Assembly: GCA_019894715.1 (NCBI GenBank)
Contig: JAGXOA010000120.1
Span: 1 to 54,126, forward strand
Source of the DNA: Promethearchaeota archaeon
GTDB taxonomy: Archaea > Asgardarchaeota > Lokiarchaeia > Sigyniarchaeales > SOKP01
Length of the DNA stretch: 54,126 nucleotides
Direction: 5' to 3'
The position numbers and the translations under genes are program-made. The notes below the pieces were generated by a model. The model worked only from the letters and a program-made list of their open reading frames with translations. It was not told the origin of the DNA and ran no database searches. Each line of letters begins with the position of its first letter. The stretch's first letter is position 1. Below, in pieces: positions 18,145-26,439 of this stretch.

Positions 18145-18229
18145 AATTTCAAGAAAATTATTTCAGATAAATGATTTTTCCTTATTATAGATAAAGATAA
18201 CGCACTTTATTAATAAAATTTATTACTTT

Positions 18230-18949
18230 TCATTTTAAAAATCGAGATATATTCATTTGCCAAGAAGGTGGTTCAAGGCATTTTTTAAATGAATAACCAG
18301 AGATTTCAGTTATAATCTTTTTGAGTTTATCCAATACTACTTGAGGTTCCAATTTTTCAGTATCTAAAACAAAAATCTTTTTTTTTTGTTTTTTTGAGAC
18401 AAGCATTTTTTGATAAAAAGAAAGTATATTTTTAAGATAATCCATTTCTGTCTCATTCCATTCTTTTCTTATTTTCTCTAATGATCCTCTTTGAATAGTT
18501 CTTTTAAGGATAGTTTCTGGTTCAGCTGTTAAATATAAAACATAATCATCTCTCCATGAAACCGAATCATACATATCTTTTATGAGATTAAAATCCTTTT
18601 CTTTTAGAAAAAGACTTTTCGAATAAATTAAAACACATAATGGTGTGCGATCAAGAATAATAATCCGACCATTATAATTTTCTTCAAAATTTTTTATATT
18701 TTTATTTCTTTTGGCAAGTTGTTGTAAAAAATGAAATTCCGACCGAAAAGCAATTTGCTTATCTTTGGAACCAAATGGAAAAGGAGGGTTCTTTTTATAT
18801 CTTTCAGGAAAAAATTTGAATTTGGGATTATCCTTCACTTGTTTTTTAAGTAAATGAAATATAGTTGTTTTACCCACACCATGAGCACCGGCAAGAGAAA
18901 TTATAATGTTATCTTTACTTCCTCTAATTCTATAGTTTTTTCTTGTCAA
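18230..18949 (-). CDS. Deoxynucleoside kinase-like P-loop protein
   Basis: 239 aa. Walker A GAHGVGKTT (about residues 21-29), the FFPERY/PFPFG segment, a substrate-side DRTPLCVLIYSK (DR-type motif, about 110-121), and a LID-like RTIQRGSLEKIR after YLTAEPETILKR. This matches the dNK/thymidylate-kinase-like fold (nucleoside or nucleotide phosphorylation). The exact substrate cannot be read from sequence. TTG is the start, with GGAG about nine bases upstream. Next to the roadblock gene on the same strand; a functional tie is not evident. Confidence 0.7.
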   Translation of the reverse strand: MTRKNYRIRGSKDNIIISLAGAHGVGKTTIFHLLKKQVKDNPKFKFFPERYKKNPPFPFGSKDKQIAFRSEFHFLQQLAKRNKNIKNFEENYNGRIIILDRTPLCVLIYSKSLFLKEKDFNLIKDMYDSVSWRDDYVLYLTAEPETILKRTIQRGSLEKIRKEWNETEMDYLKNILSFYQKMLVSKKQKKKIFVLDTEKLEPQVVLDKLKKIITEISGYSFKKCLEPPSWQMNISRFLK

Positions 18950-19070
18950 TCCTTTTTCTCCAATTCCAAAATATATCTAGTATTATTATAGAAATTCTTT
19001 ATTTTTAAACACTATAGAGTAAATTAATTTATTATTATTAAAATTAGATATGAAATGGTTAATATTAGGT

Positions 19071-20171
19071 TCAAAAAAGGCTAAAATATACGACAATGAG
19101 ACTAAATACGTTTAGGAAACATTGAGCGATTATAGTAGTGTAAAGAGATTCACTATATTCAAAAATAATTCCAAGGAAAACATTCACCATAATATAATAG
19201 GGAAGAAAATAGATCACTTTTTCGAATGTCAATAAAGTAAATATTCCTAGATATGTCAAAGTTACTAGAGAGATTACAATAATTTTATTAATAATCCCGT
19301 TTTTATATCTGGTTTTTAAAGTATTATGAAGAACACCTCTGAAAAGAATTTCTATTGATATTGAACTTAGAATATTTAATGCTATCAGAAGTATAATCCA
19401 ATAGATTTCTGTGTTCTTGATGATTGTTAAATTTGTATTAATACTATCCTGTATTGGGATAATTTTCTCTAAACCTAATTCAGCAAAAACATCAATTAAA
19501 ATGTTAGAAAATATATTAATTAGAGATAAACAAACACCTCCAGCTATTCCAATAATTAGAATAATAATAATCTTTCTCTGATTAAGTGATAATCCTATTT
19601 TTTTAAATGAATGATTCTTTGAATATATATACCAAATTGGTAAAATCCCAAATATAATTTCAGGTAGTATATTGATCATAAATGAATATATATTTGTAGG
19701 AGGTGTTTTTCCCTCATAAATAGAACTATAAATAATAATTATAAATAAGAATGTTGTTATGAATATAAGAATGCTATTAGAGAATTTACTTAATCCTTCT
19801 TTAAAATTCCAAGCATCTTTTTTTAGTTCTAGTTCTTTTTCTGCTATTAATTTCTTTCCCGTAAAAAGAAAACTTGCTTGTTTTCCTAATTTCTCAATAT
19901 TTTCTTTTGGAATTTCCTCTAATTTGGTATTACATATTGGACATTGATTAAGTAAAGTAGATTTTATAATAGATTTGCAATTTGAGCATATTCTCTCTGG
20001 AATTTCAAGATGATTACTCTTTTTATTTGTTGGTAACGTTTGATCATCATTATTTGATGATTTTAATTTAACACTTAATTTTCCACATTTTGGACAATAT
20101 ACTCGATCTTTTTCTAGAGAGTGGCCACAATAGGCGCAATATCTTATCTGATCTTTACTTTCTTCTGACAT
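19071..20171 (-). CDS. Zinc-ribbon/CPBP-like membrane protein with degenerate active site
   Basis: 366 aa. Two N-terminal zinc ribbons: YCAYCGHSLEKDRVYCPKCG (about 12-31) and ICSNCK...CPICN (about 60-82). A helical linker and about eight membrane segments follow, resembling the CPBP protease fold. The expected EExxxR reads IEILFR (first Glu replaced by Ile), no FxxxH is found, and the HxxxN position reads QCFLN (His to Gln). The protein is therefore likely proteolytically inactive, unlike the intact CPBP protein at 10126-10788. Function unknown; cytosolic zinc ribbons suggest a membrane-anchored adaptor (inference). Confidence 0.75.
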   Translation of the reverse strand: MSEESKDQIRYCAYCGHSLEKDRVYCPKCGKLSVKLKSSNNDDQTLPTNKKSNHLEIPERICSNCKSIIKSTLLNQCPICNTKLEEIPKENIEKLGKQASFLFTGKKLIAEKELELKKDAWNFKEGLSKFSNSILIFITTFLFIIIIYSSIYEGKTPPTNIYSFMINILPEIIFGILPIWYIYSKNHSFKKIGLSLNQRKIIIILIIGIAGGVCLSLINIFSNILIDVFAELGLEKIIPIQDSINTNLTIIKNTEIYWIILLIALNILSSISIEILFRGVLHNTLKTRYKNGIINKIIVISLVTLTYLGIFTLLTFEKVIYFLPYYIMVNVFLGIIFEYSESLYTTIIAQCFLNVFSLIVVYFSLF

Positions 20172-20332
20172 ATCTTATTACATTTATTATATCTTTTTAT
20201 AATAATTGTTTATCAAAAATTATATAATTTATGATTTTAATAGAAACATTATATATTTAAGAAAGAAATGAAATCAAGAAAAAAGATCTAAAATAATTTA
20301 AATTTTTAAAAGAATTATGCAAAAGAACAATA

Positions 20333-21607
20333 TCATCTTTTTGCTTTTCTGACGAATTTTTTGCTTACAGAATATAATTCCATTAGTAGAAGACCATGAT
20401 AATAAGAAATCGAATCAAAATATCCATCTCCAATACTTTCTCCCGCATTTACTAGAGCTAACTGTGCATTAAGTGCTGCTCGTATAAGAAGTTCAATACC
20501 TTTATAGACTAAATTAGGACTCCAGATACTTCTAAGGGCATTAGCCCACCATATCGGACAACTATGAAGACCTCTATCATAAAAATATCTTGCAGTATTA
20601 TAGTAATTTTCGATATTCCAATCTTTTTTTATATCTAATCTATCTGCTAGATTCATTAGTTTATTAAGACTTTTCACGATTTTCCAATAATATTTATGAA
20701 TACTATTATCTGGATGTTTCCATAATGGATATGGAATCTTAGATTTTAAGTCATCATATGTTGTACTCCAACTAGATGGACGAGGAATTAGTTTGTCTTC
20801 TGCTATAGGAAAATGATGATCTAAATTTGAAATGAATTCTACTTCAATCTTATCATCACTCTTCTTAATATTTTGATTATTTTCTTCTATGAGTTCAAAT
20901 GCTTTACCCAAAAAAGACCTCTCATAACCGCGTATATGGTGACCAAAAGTTTCTCCATCCATCGCAGTAAGGACATATGTCTTATTTTTATAAGATTTTT
21001 TTTTGTCTTTATATAATGTCCCTAATTCTTTAACAAATTCTTTTGCATTAATTTCTTTAAAAGATATCTTATTACTTAATAGATCATCTCTAAAGAATAA
21101 TTGAAGCCCATAAGGCGTAGTATAGATTTTATCATATGGCCAATTAGTTGGACAAGCGATTCCACTCAATATCAACCATTTATAACCAAAATTACGTACT
21201 ATTTTAGCTACTTTTGTTGAAATTGCCATTTCTGGTGGGAAAAATCCTTTCGTATCCCAAATATCTCCAAATTCTCTTCGATTTATTTCTTCGTTTAATC
21301 TGATTTGGTGTGATATTTCTTTTCTAGGTATAAGAGGTAAAATTGGATGAAATTTTCCAGTTCCAAGTATTTCAATTTTATTTTCAGAAACTAAATTCTT
21401 TAATAAGTCCAATGTATCTCCCATTCCATATTCATAAAGGAGTTCAATCAAAATTCCATTTATATTTAAGCTAATTTTTGCATTATCAATTGTATCTAAT
21501 ACATTAAATAATGATTTATAGCATTCTGAATCTATTCTTCTTAAAATTTCAATATCTTGAGTCGGAGGTTGATAAATATGAAGTAGAGGTGCCCAAAAAG
21601 TCGTCAA
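20333..21607 (-). CDS. Glycoside hydrolase family 57 protein
   Basis: 424 aa, GH57 (alpha-amylase/4-alpha-glucanotransferase/branching type, alpha-glucan metabolism). Start region FWAPLLHIYQPPTQ corresponds to the family's HQP motif; the nucleophile Glu is expected in GFFPPEMA (about residues 121-128) and the acid/base Asp in TAMDGETFGHH (about residues 213-223). The C-terminal helical part contains CPIWWANALRSIW. The frame opens at TTG with no ATG near, matching the family start. Glycogen synthase at 30338-32116 makes alpha-glucan turnover plausible. The exact specificity is not readable. Confidence 0.85.
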   Translation of the reverse strand: MTTFWAPLLHIYQPPTQDIEILRRIDSECYKSLFNVLDTIDNAKISLNINGILIELLYEYGMGDTLDLLKNLVSENKIEILGTGKFHPILPLIPRKEISHQIRLNEEINRREFGDIWDTKGFFPPEMAISTKVAKIVRNFGYKWLILSGIACPTNWPYDKIYTTPYGLQLFFRDDLLSNKISFKEINAKEFVKELGTLYKDKKKSYKNKTYVLTAMDGETFGHHIRGYERSFLGKAFELIEENNQNIKKSDDKIEVEFISNLDHHFPIAEDKLIPRPSSWSTTYDDLKSKIPYPLWKHPDNSIHKYYWKIVKSLNKLMNLADRLDIKKDWNIENYYNTARYFYDRGLHSCPIWWANALRSIWSPNLVYKGIELLIRAALNAQLALVNAGESIGDGYFDSISYYHGLLLMELYSVSKKFVRKAKR

Positions 21608-21753
21608 ATTATGTATAGTCTGTATATTTTTTTAATTTTAAAGAAATATATATTAGGAAATAAATCTTAACTTAAAAAATTAATACATATAATCATCCTA
21701 ACAAGTCTTAATAAGCTAAAATCAGTATTTTTGCTTCTCTTGTTTAAATCTCA

Positions 21754-22175
21754 TTGAATTATCACTACCTAAAGGTAGTGGATTCGGTGTCCCTAACCCT
21801 CAATGAGGTTCTTAGACACTATAGGATAGTCCTCTACCTTTATATCGTCAATCTGATGATCGTGAATATGTTTCTTTAAGATATTAATACTTCCTACCAC
21901 ATCTCTATCTTGTTTATATCCATAATGAGAACATCGAAAGTTCCTATCATTTGTAGTTACTTTCTTATTACAGAATGGACAAACAGATGATGTATGGGAT
22001 TCATTCGTCAAGATTAAGTCGATTCTAAATTCCTCACATTTATGTTAAATTTTTTTAAGAAAAAGATGATAAGACCAGAAATAACCCTATTATATTTATA
22101 AATGAGATCTGAGAAGAATTAATAAAATAGTATATGTGATTCATCCACATCCTAAAGGGAGTGAGCTTCTCGCAT
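21754..22175 (-). mobile_element. Truncated IS200/IS605-type element (RE, tnpB 3' relic, LE)
   Basis: On the minus strand: left end at 22173-22138 (AAGCTCACTCCCTTTAGG then ATGTGGATGAATC), a deleted interior, the last 84 codons of tnpB, and the right-end hairpin CACTACC-TAAA-GGTAGTG with flanking GAATC and TTGAAT at 21785-21754. The whole is about 420 bp against about 1.5 kb for an intact tnpB element. The right end is nearly identical to that at 10058-10089, placing both in one family. Confidence 0.85.
21793..22044 (-). pseudogene. tnpB: TnpB (OrfB) C-terminal remnant
   Basis: Open frame without start codon (stop TAA just upstream), reading KCEEFRIDLILTNESHTSSVCPFCNKK then a zinc-finger end DRDVVGSINILKK. 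TnpB proteins end in a RuvC-III aspartate (DRD-N motif) and a four-Cys zinc finger. Here the finger reads CPFC...CSHYG, with the last Cys changed to Tyr, and the N-terminal 300 or so residues with the RuvC I and II acids are gone. TnpB is an RNA-guided nuclease of IS605 elements; this copy cannot be active. The guide-RNA/RE region downstream of the stop is retained. Confidence 0.85.
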
Positions 22176-22224
22176 CTAAGTAGTAAAAGGATATTGGAAT
22201 GATCTTAAAAAATTTGATAAATGA

Positions 22225-23250
22225 TTAACTCATCATTGATTTCAAAGAATTTAACGTATTCCATACAAATTCCGGTTCTAGCGGTTTAAATGGAATTTTA
22301 ATGAATTCTTTTTTACATATTTTATAAAAAGCATTATTGAAAGGTGATTGCAAATTATACCTCTTTGACAATTGAATTAAATATCCATTAAGAAATTCTA
22401 ATTCTGAGACGCCTCTCTTATTTATAATTATATCTTGATACATACTATTAGGTCCTGTTTTTTTTAATCTTTTCTTAAAAATGGTATCGACAATTTTATT
22501 AGGTATATTATCCGCTTTTTTTATATCTTTCCAAGATGTAATACCTTCGATTTTCTGTTCTTTAAAACCTGCTGCTTCAACGATTTCAATACCTTCGATC
22601 ATTAATTTTGTTATTATTCTTCTTACATAGGATAGGGTATTATTACTATGGTTCTTATAGTCAAAAAGAGTTAAGACAGAACTTGTTAGATTAAATAATA
22701 ATTTAGTATGAATTACGTCTTGAATCATTTGAGTAATTTCTATTGGTATAGATAATTGTATAATTTTTTTTATAATTTTCATTTCTTCCCTTAAAGAATT
22801 ATCAAGAGTACCTATAAGAAGTTTTCTTTCTTTTTGATATCCAAAAATACCTGGTTCATCTCTCCAAGCAGAAATGGAAATAACCCCATAAACGACTTTA
22901 GAAAAATATTTTGAAAGTATTTTTTGATTCTCTATACCATTTTGGAAGGTAACAATAATTGGTTCATTTTCTAATTTGGTTTTTATATCTTTTGTAACTT
23001 CTTCTAAATCATAATTCTTTACAGTAATAATAATTAGATCAATATTAGAAATTTCATTAAGATCTCTCACAATGTTAACTGGTATTATTTGTTTGGTTTT
23101 TTTTATTTTTTTATACAATGTCAATCCATTAATTTCCAAGATATCAGCATTTTCTCCTCTTGCAAGTAAATATAGATCTTTATAATTCTTCGCTAAAAGT
23201 CCTCCAATAGTACCCCCTATAGCTCCAACTCCATATATTAGGATTTTCAT
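22225..23250 (-). CDS. Ketopantoate reductase (2-dehydropantoate 2-reductase) family
   Basis: 341 aa NAD(P)H-dependent reductase of the PanE/ApbA family. N-terminal Rossmann motif YGVGAIGGTIGGLLAK (residues 5-20), LIIITVKNYDLEEV, VVTFQNGIENQ (catalytic-domain N), and a C-terminal helical ApbA_C domain with PNSMYQDIIINKRGVSELEFLNG, where the family has S-M-xxD and E-xxxxNG. It supplies pantoate for coenzyme A if the assignment to PanE holds; paralogues exist. It lies 53 bp downstream of 3-dehydroquinate synthase II on the same strand. Confidence 0.88.
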   Translation of the reverse strand: MKILIYGVGAIGGTIGGLLAKNYKDLYLLARGENADILEINGLTLYKKIKKTKQIIPVNIVRDLNEISNIDLIIITVKNYDLEEVTKDIKTKLENEPIIVTFQNGIENQKILSKYFSKVVYGVISISAWRDEPGIFGYQKERKLLIGTLDNSLREEMKIIKKIIQLSIPIEITQMIQDVIHTKLLFNLTSSVLTLFDYKNHSNNTLSYVRRIITKLMIEGIEIVEAAGFKEQKIEGITSWKDIKKADNIPNKIVDTIFKKRLKKTGPNSMYQDIIINKRGVSELEFLNGYLIQLSKRYNLQSPFNNAFYKICKKEFIKIPFKPLEPEFVWNTLNSLKSMMS

Positions 23251-23303
23251 GATTTTATTTTTGAATAAGAAAAAAATATAAGTATTATAATTTTGAGGGA
23301 AAT

Positions 23304-24416
23304 TTATTTTTCTATAATAGTTTCTTTAATCGCAGTACCAAAATGAGTTGCTCCGGGACCAATATGTGCAAGAATCTCATCTCCAACTTTAATATCTACT
23401 ACCGATTTTGCCTTACCACTTGGATCTACTAAACGGATAGTTTCTGCGTTCTGACATACACAACTGATTATTATATTCTTTCCTTCTTTCATTGCTTCTA
23501 ATTCAAAACGTAACATTGGTCTTATTTCAATTTTCACCCTCCCAATAGATACTATTCTTGCTTCACCTTTATAATTGACAGCTAAAATTCTTTTCCCACC
23601 TTTTAATTCACTAAGATAGTTTGTACGATAAATACTCTCAGGTGCATCATTAGGAACTAAAATATAAGCAGAAACATCTCCTGCATTTACTCTAAAAGGT
23701 CTTGAAGCTACAAATTTTGTTTCGAATACTTCTGCATGAACAAGTACAAAACCCATCGCCGTTGATCCTATTAACATACCTTCTCCAGGATACAATATTG
23801 AAGTTGTATCAACACATACTCTATTACTTTCTGGAATTTCTTGAATACTAATAACTTTTGCTTTAGTTAATTCAATGTGTAATTCAGTACCAATAATTTT
23901 TTTTAGATCTAAAATATCATTTATATTCTTAGGTGTTATCAAAACTCCATCTACACCAATTTCTAAAGTATTAAACATTAATTCTGCTTCTTTTATACTT
24001 TCAACTTGAGCAATGAGTTCTGTATCTTTATTATGCATATCTGCAATTAGATTTTCAAATGGTATAATTTTCCAATCTTTAGCAGATACGATTATAAAGT
24101 CAATTTTAGGATTATTAGATAATTCTTTAATTTCTAATTCGTCATCTTTTGATTTAAGTTCCTTAAAATAACCAATATTTTTTTTGTTAGTATCTTCTGC
24201 TAAAATTTTTTCTAAAGTATATTTATCTTCATATATTACATAGTCACATTCTAAATCAGTATCTTTTGAAAAAGTTTTTACACGTTCAATATTTTTAAAT
24301 TCCGAAAATGTGTCTTTTGATACAAGAAAATTTAAGATATCTCTATTAAATGCCTCTTGAACAAATTCCTTGAAATCTTCTTCTTTATTCTCAATATTTA
24401 AAATTATTCTTTTCAT
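23304..24416 (-). CDS. aroB': 3-dehydroquinate synthase II
   Basis: Archaeal-type dehydroquinate synthase (AroB'), which converts 2-amino-3,7-dideoxy-D-threo-hept-6-ulosonate to 3-dehydroquinate in the alternative shikimate entry. 370 aa with the family's conserved C-terminal half: RVCVDTTSILYPGEGMLIGSTAMGFVLVHAEV, SRPFRVNAGDVSAYILVP, YLSELKGGKRILAVNYKGEAR and IGRVKIEIRPMLRFE, then VCQNAETIRLV. The N-terminal TIM-barrel-like part contains GVDGVLITPKNI. The partner ADH synthase is not in the window. Confidence 0.92.
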   Translation of the reverse strand: MKRIILNIENKEEDFKEFVQEAFNRDILNFLVSKDTFSEFKNIERVKTFSKDTDLECDYVIYEDKYTLEKILAEDTNKKNIGYFKELKSKDDELEIKELSNNPKIDFIIVSAKDWKIIPFENLIADMHNKDTELIAQVESIKEAELMFNTLEIGVDGVLITPKNINDILDLKKIIGTELHIELTKAKVISIQEIPESNRVCVDTTSILYPGEGMLIGSTAMGFVLVHAEVFETKFVASRPFRVNAGDVSAYILVPNDAPESIYRTNYLSELKGGKRILAVNYKGEARIVSIGRVKIEIRPMLRFELEAMKEGKNIIISCVCQNAETIRLVDPSGKAKSVVDIKVGDEILAHIGPGATHFGTAIKETIIEK

Positions 24417-24578
24417 ACTTTATCAAAATTTGGTCTCTATAAATTTTTATAATCTAATATAACATTATTTCTTAAAGTATAATGTAAGCGATTCAAAATA
24501 AATTTTTAAATTAGAAACTTATATCTATTATAGAAAGAATAAAAAAATTATAAACTTTTAGCTACGTGATAAAAAAAG

Positions 24579-25229
24579 ATGGGTCTAAAAGATAAATTAT
24601 TTCCTAAAAAAGGTCAAAGTAAAGATTTAATTGTGACAAAAGCGAAAACACACATAAGAAAGCTTGCTATGATAAATAAAAATTATAGTAAGAGATCAGA
24701 AATTAGCAGAAAAAATGCTAAAATAGCATTACAAAGAGGAGAAAAAGAAAGAGCAAAGAATTATCTAATTCAATACAAAAGTTATCAAGCAAAAGTTGAT
24801 AGAGCAAATAATATTAGAAGTAAGATTGAAAGACAAATAGAAGCTCTTGAAGAGGGCCAAATTGTTTCGCAAACCGGTTATGTTATGGAAGGGATGAGAG
24901 ATGAATTAGAATTTATTGCTAATAAAGCATCTCCCACAAAAGCTGCTGAAATTGCTGAAGATTCTGAACTCTATGTAACTCAAATCGAAGAAGCTGCAGA
25001 TATTTTAGCGGGTGATCCAGAAATCGATCTTGCAATTGATGTTAGTGAAGAATTAGATCAATTAGAAACAGAAATGTTACTAGAAAAAGGAGGTAGTATG
25101 CCTAAAGTTCCTGTAGATGATTTAGCATATATTCCTGATTATCAAATTGAGGAAGAAGAATCAACTGGTGAATCTAAGGAGAAATTACAGGACGAAATTG
25201 ATAAATTGCGCAAAGAATTAGAAAGTTAA
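24579..25229 (+). CDS. ESCRT-III (Snf7/CdvB-type) protein
   Basis: 216-aa Snf7-fold protein. N-terminal basic helix MGLKDKLFPKKGQSK, then the long alpha1-alpha2 hairpin (KAKTHIRKLAMINKNYSKRSEISRKNAKIALQRGEKERAKNYLIQYKSYQAKVDRANNIRSKIERQIEALEEG, in segments), alpha4-5 with acidic residues, and a C-terminal MIM1-like helix EKLQDEIDKLRKEL expected to bind the Vps4 MIT domain. ESCRT-III polymerises on membranes for scission. Vps4 and ESCRT-II genes, usually close by in Asgard genomes, are absent, so this may be an extra paralogue. It converges on a MetE-like gene, 29 bp apart. Confidence 0.88.
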   Translation: MGLKDKLFPKKGQSKDLIVTKAKTHIRKLAMINKNYSKRSEISRKNAKIALQRGEKERAKNYLIQYKSYQAKVDRANNIRSKIERQIEALEEGQIVSQTGYVMEGMRDELEFIANKASPTKAAEIAEDSELYVTQIEEAADILAGDPEIDLAIDVSEELDQLETEMLLEKGGSMPKVPVDDLAYIPDYQIEEEESTGESKEKLQDEIDKLRKELES

Positions 25230-25258
25230 TTTCTAATTATTCAATCTTTATTAATATT

Positions 25259-26278
25259 CTATTTTAGTTTTTTTACAGCTGAAACCATGTTTTTTAATTT
25301 TCTTATTGTTATTTCATAAGCAAAATCTTCTTCAAATACATCTCTTAAAGGTAAAAAACCACAATCTGGTTTTATAAATAAATTTTGTTTTCCATATAAT
25401 TTAATGGCTTTCTTAAGGATTTCTTTAATTTCGGTTTCAGATTCTACATAATCATTAATTTGACTATCTTTTTTAGGACGTATCTTTGTTTTTACAGCAC
25501 CCAATGCCAAATATTTATCATGTCTTTCAAAATGACTTTTTTTAAAAATATCGTAATTATTTTCATTTGTTTGAAACTCATGGTCTAAAATATTGATATC
25601 AGTTTGTAATAGAATATCTCTTAATTTAGGACTAACTTGCCCGCAAACATGAACAGATGATAGACAATTTGTTTCAGATACAACGTTATTAAGTGTTTTT
25701 ATAATAAAATCTTCTGAATGAAACATTATCTTTTTTCCAACTAATAACCCAAGAATAGGTTCATCTATAGCAATTATATTTACACCCATATTACTGTAAT
25801 TTTTAGCAACAATCTTCATTATTTCTGCTACTTTACTAACAATCCAACCAACCATGATTGCTCGGGGTTCACTAAATAAAATTGATCTCAATCCTTTAGA
25901 AAGATTTTCACTGAGAATTATTTCACTTGCTAAGGTAAAAGGTCCAGTTAGACATCCTTTTGTTCCTTTAATTTTAGTTTTTAATTCTTTTCTTTTTTCT
26001 AGAAAATCCATTAAGAATTTAATATAATCTGTACCTATTGGTTCATTTGGTATAGAAAAATCATCATGTAAATAAAATCTATTATTTAAGAGTTCAAATT
26101 CAGGTAATTTTTCACTGAGAGGGAATAAAAATTGCGTTAAAATTGATTCTAATTGCCCATAGCAAGGATAATCTATTCCAATATTAATTTGATCCTCAAT
26201 TGTTCTTTGAATATTTTCATTTGTATTTGCAAGTGGAAAACTACCTGTTACTGAAGTCCATAATCCTTCATTATTCAT
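25259..26278 (-). CDS. MetE-like (core, cobalamin-independent type) methyltransferase
   Basis: 339 aa, similar to the C-terminal catalytic half of cobalamin-independent methionine synthase. TSVTGSFPL at the N terminus, GTKGCLTGPFTLA, NIIAIDEPILG, and the zinc ligands in HVCGQ (about residues 210-214) and KPDCGFLP (about residues 304-311). Archaeal core MetE proteins lack the N-terminal folate domain and use other methyl donors (methylcobalamin or corrinoid proteins). With tetrahydromethanopterin enzymes in the window, a C1 link is reasonable but inferred. Confidence 0.8.
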   Translation of the reverse strand: MNNEGLWTSVTGSFPLANTNENIQRTIEDQINIGIDYPCYGQLESILTQFLFPLSEKLPEFELLNNRFYLHDDFSIPNEPIGTDYIKFLMDFLEKRKELKTKIKGTKGCLTGPFTLASEIILSENLSKGLRSILFSEPRAIMVGWIVSKVAEIMKIVAKNYSNMGVNIIAIDEPILGLLVGKKIMFHSEDFIIKTLNNVVSETNCLSSVHVCGQVSPKLRDILLQTDINILDHEFQTNENNYDIFKKSHFERHDKYLALGAVKTKIRPKKDSQINDYVESETEIKEILKKAIKLYGKQNLFIKPDCGFLPLRDVFEEDFAYEITIRKLKNMVSAVKKLK

Positions 26279-26439
26279 AAAAAAACACTTTTAATTTTAT
26301 TTGAATAAATTACCCTTTATAAGATAAGCTAGAAAATTAAAGTTTCCAATTTTAATTATAAAAAAATAAAGAATATGATGTTTTAGAAATGGATGGTTTA
26401 TAACAAATAAAAAGGAGAAAAAGGAAAGGAATAGATTAG

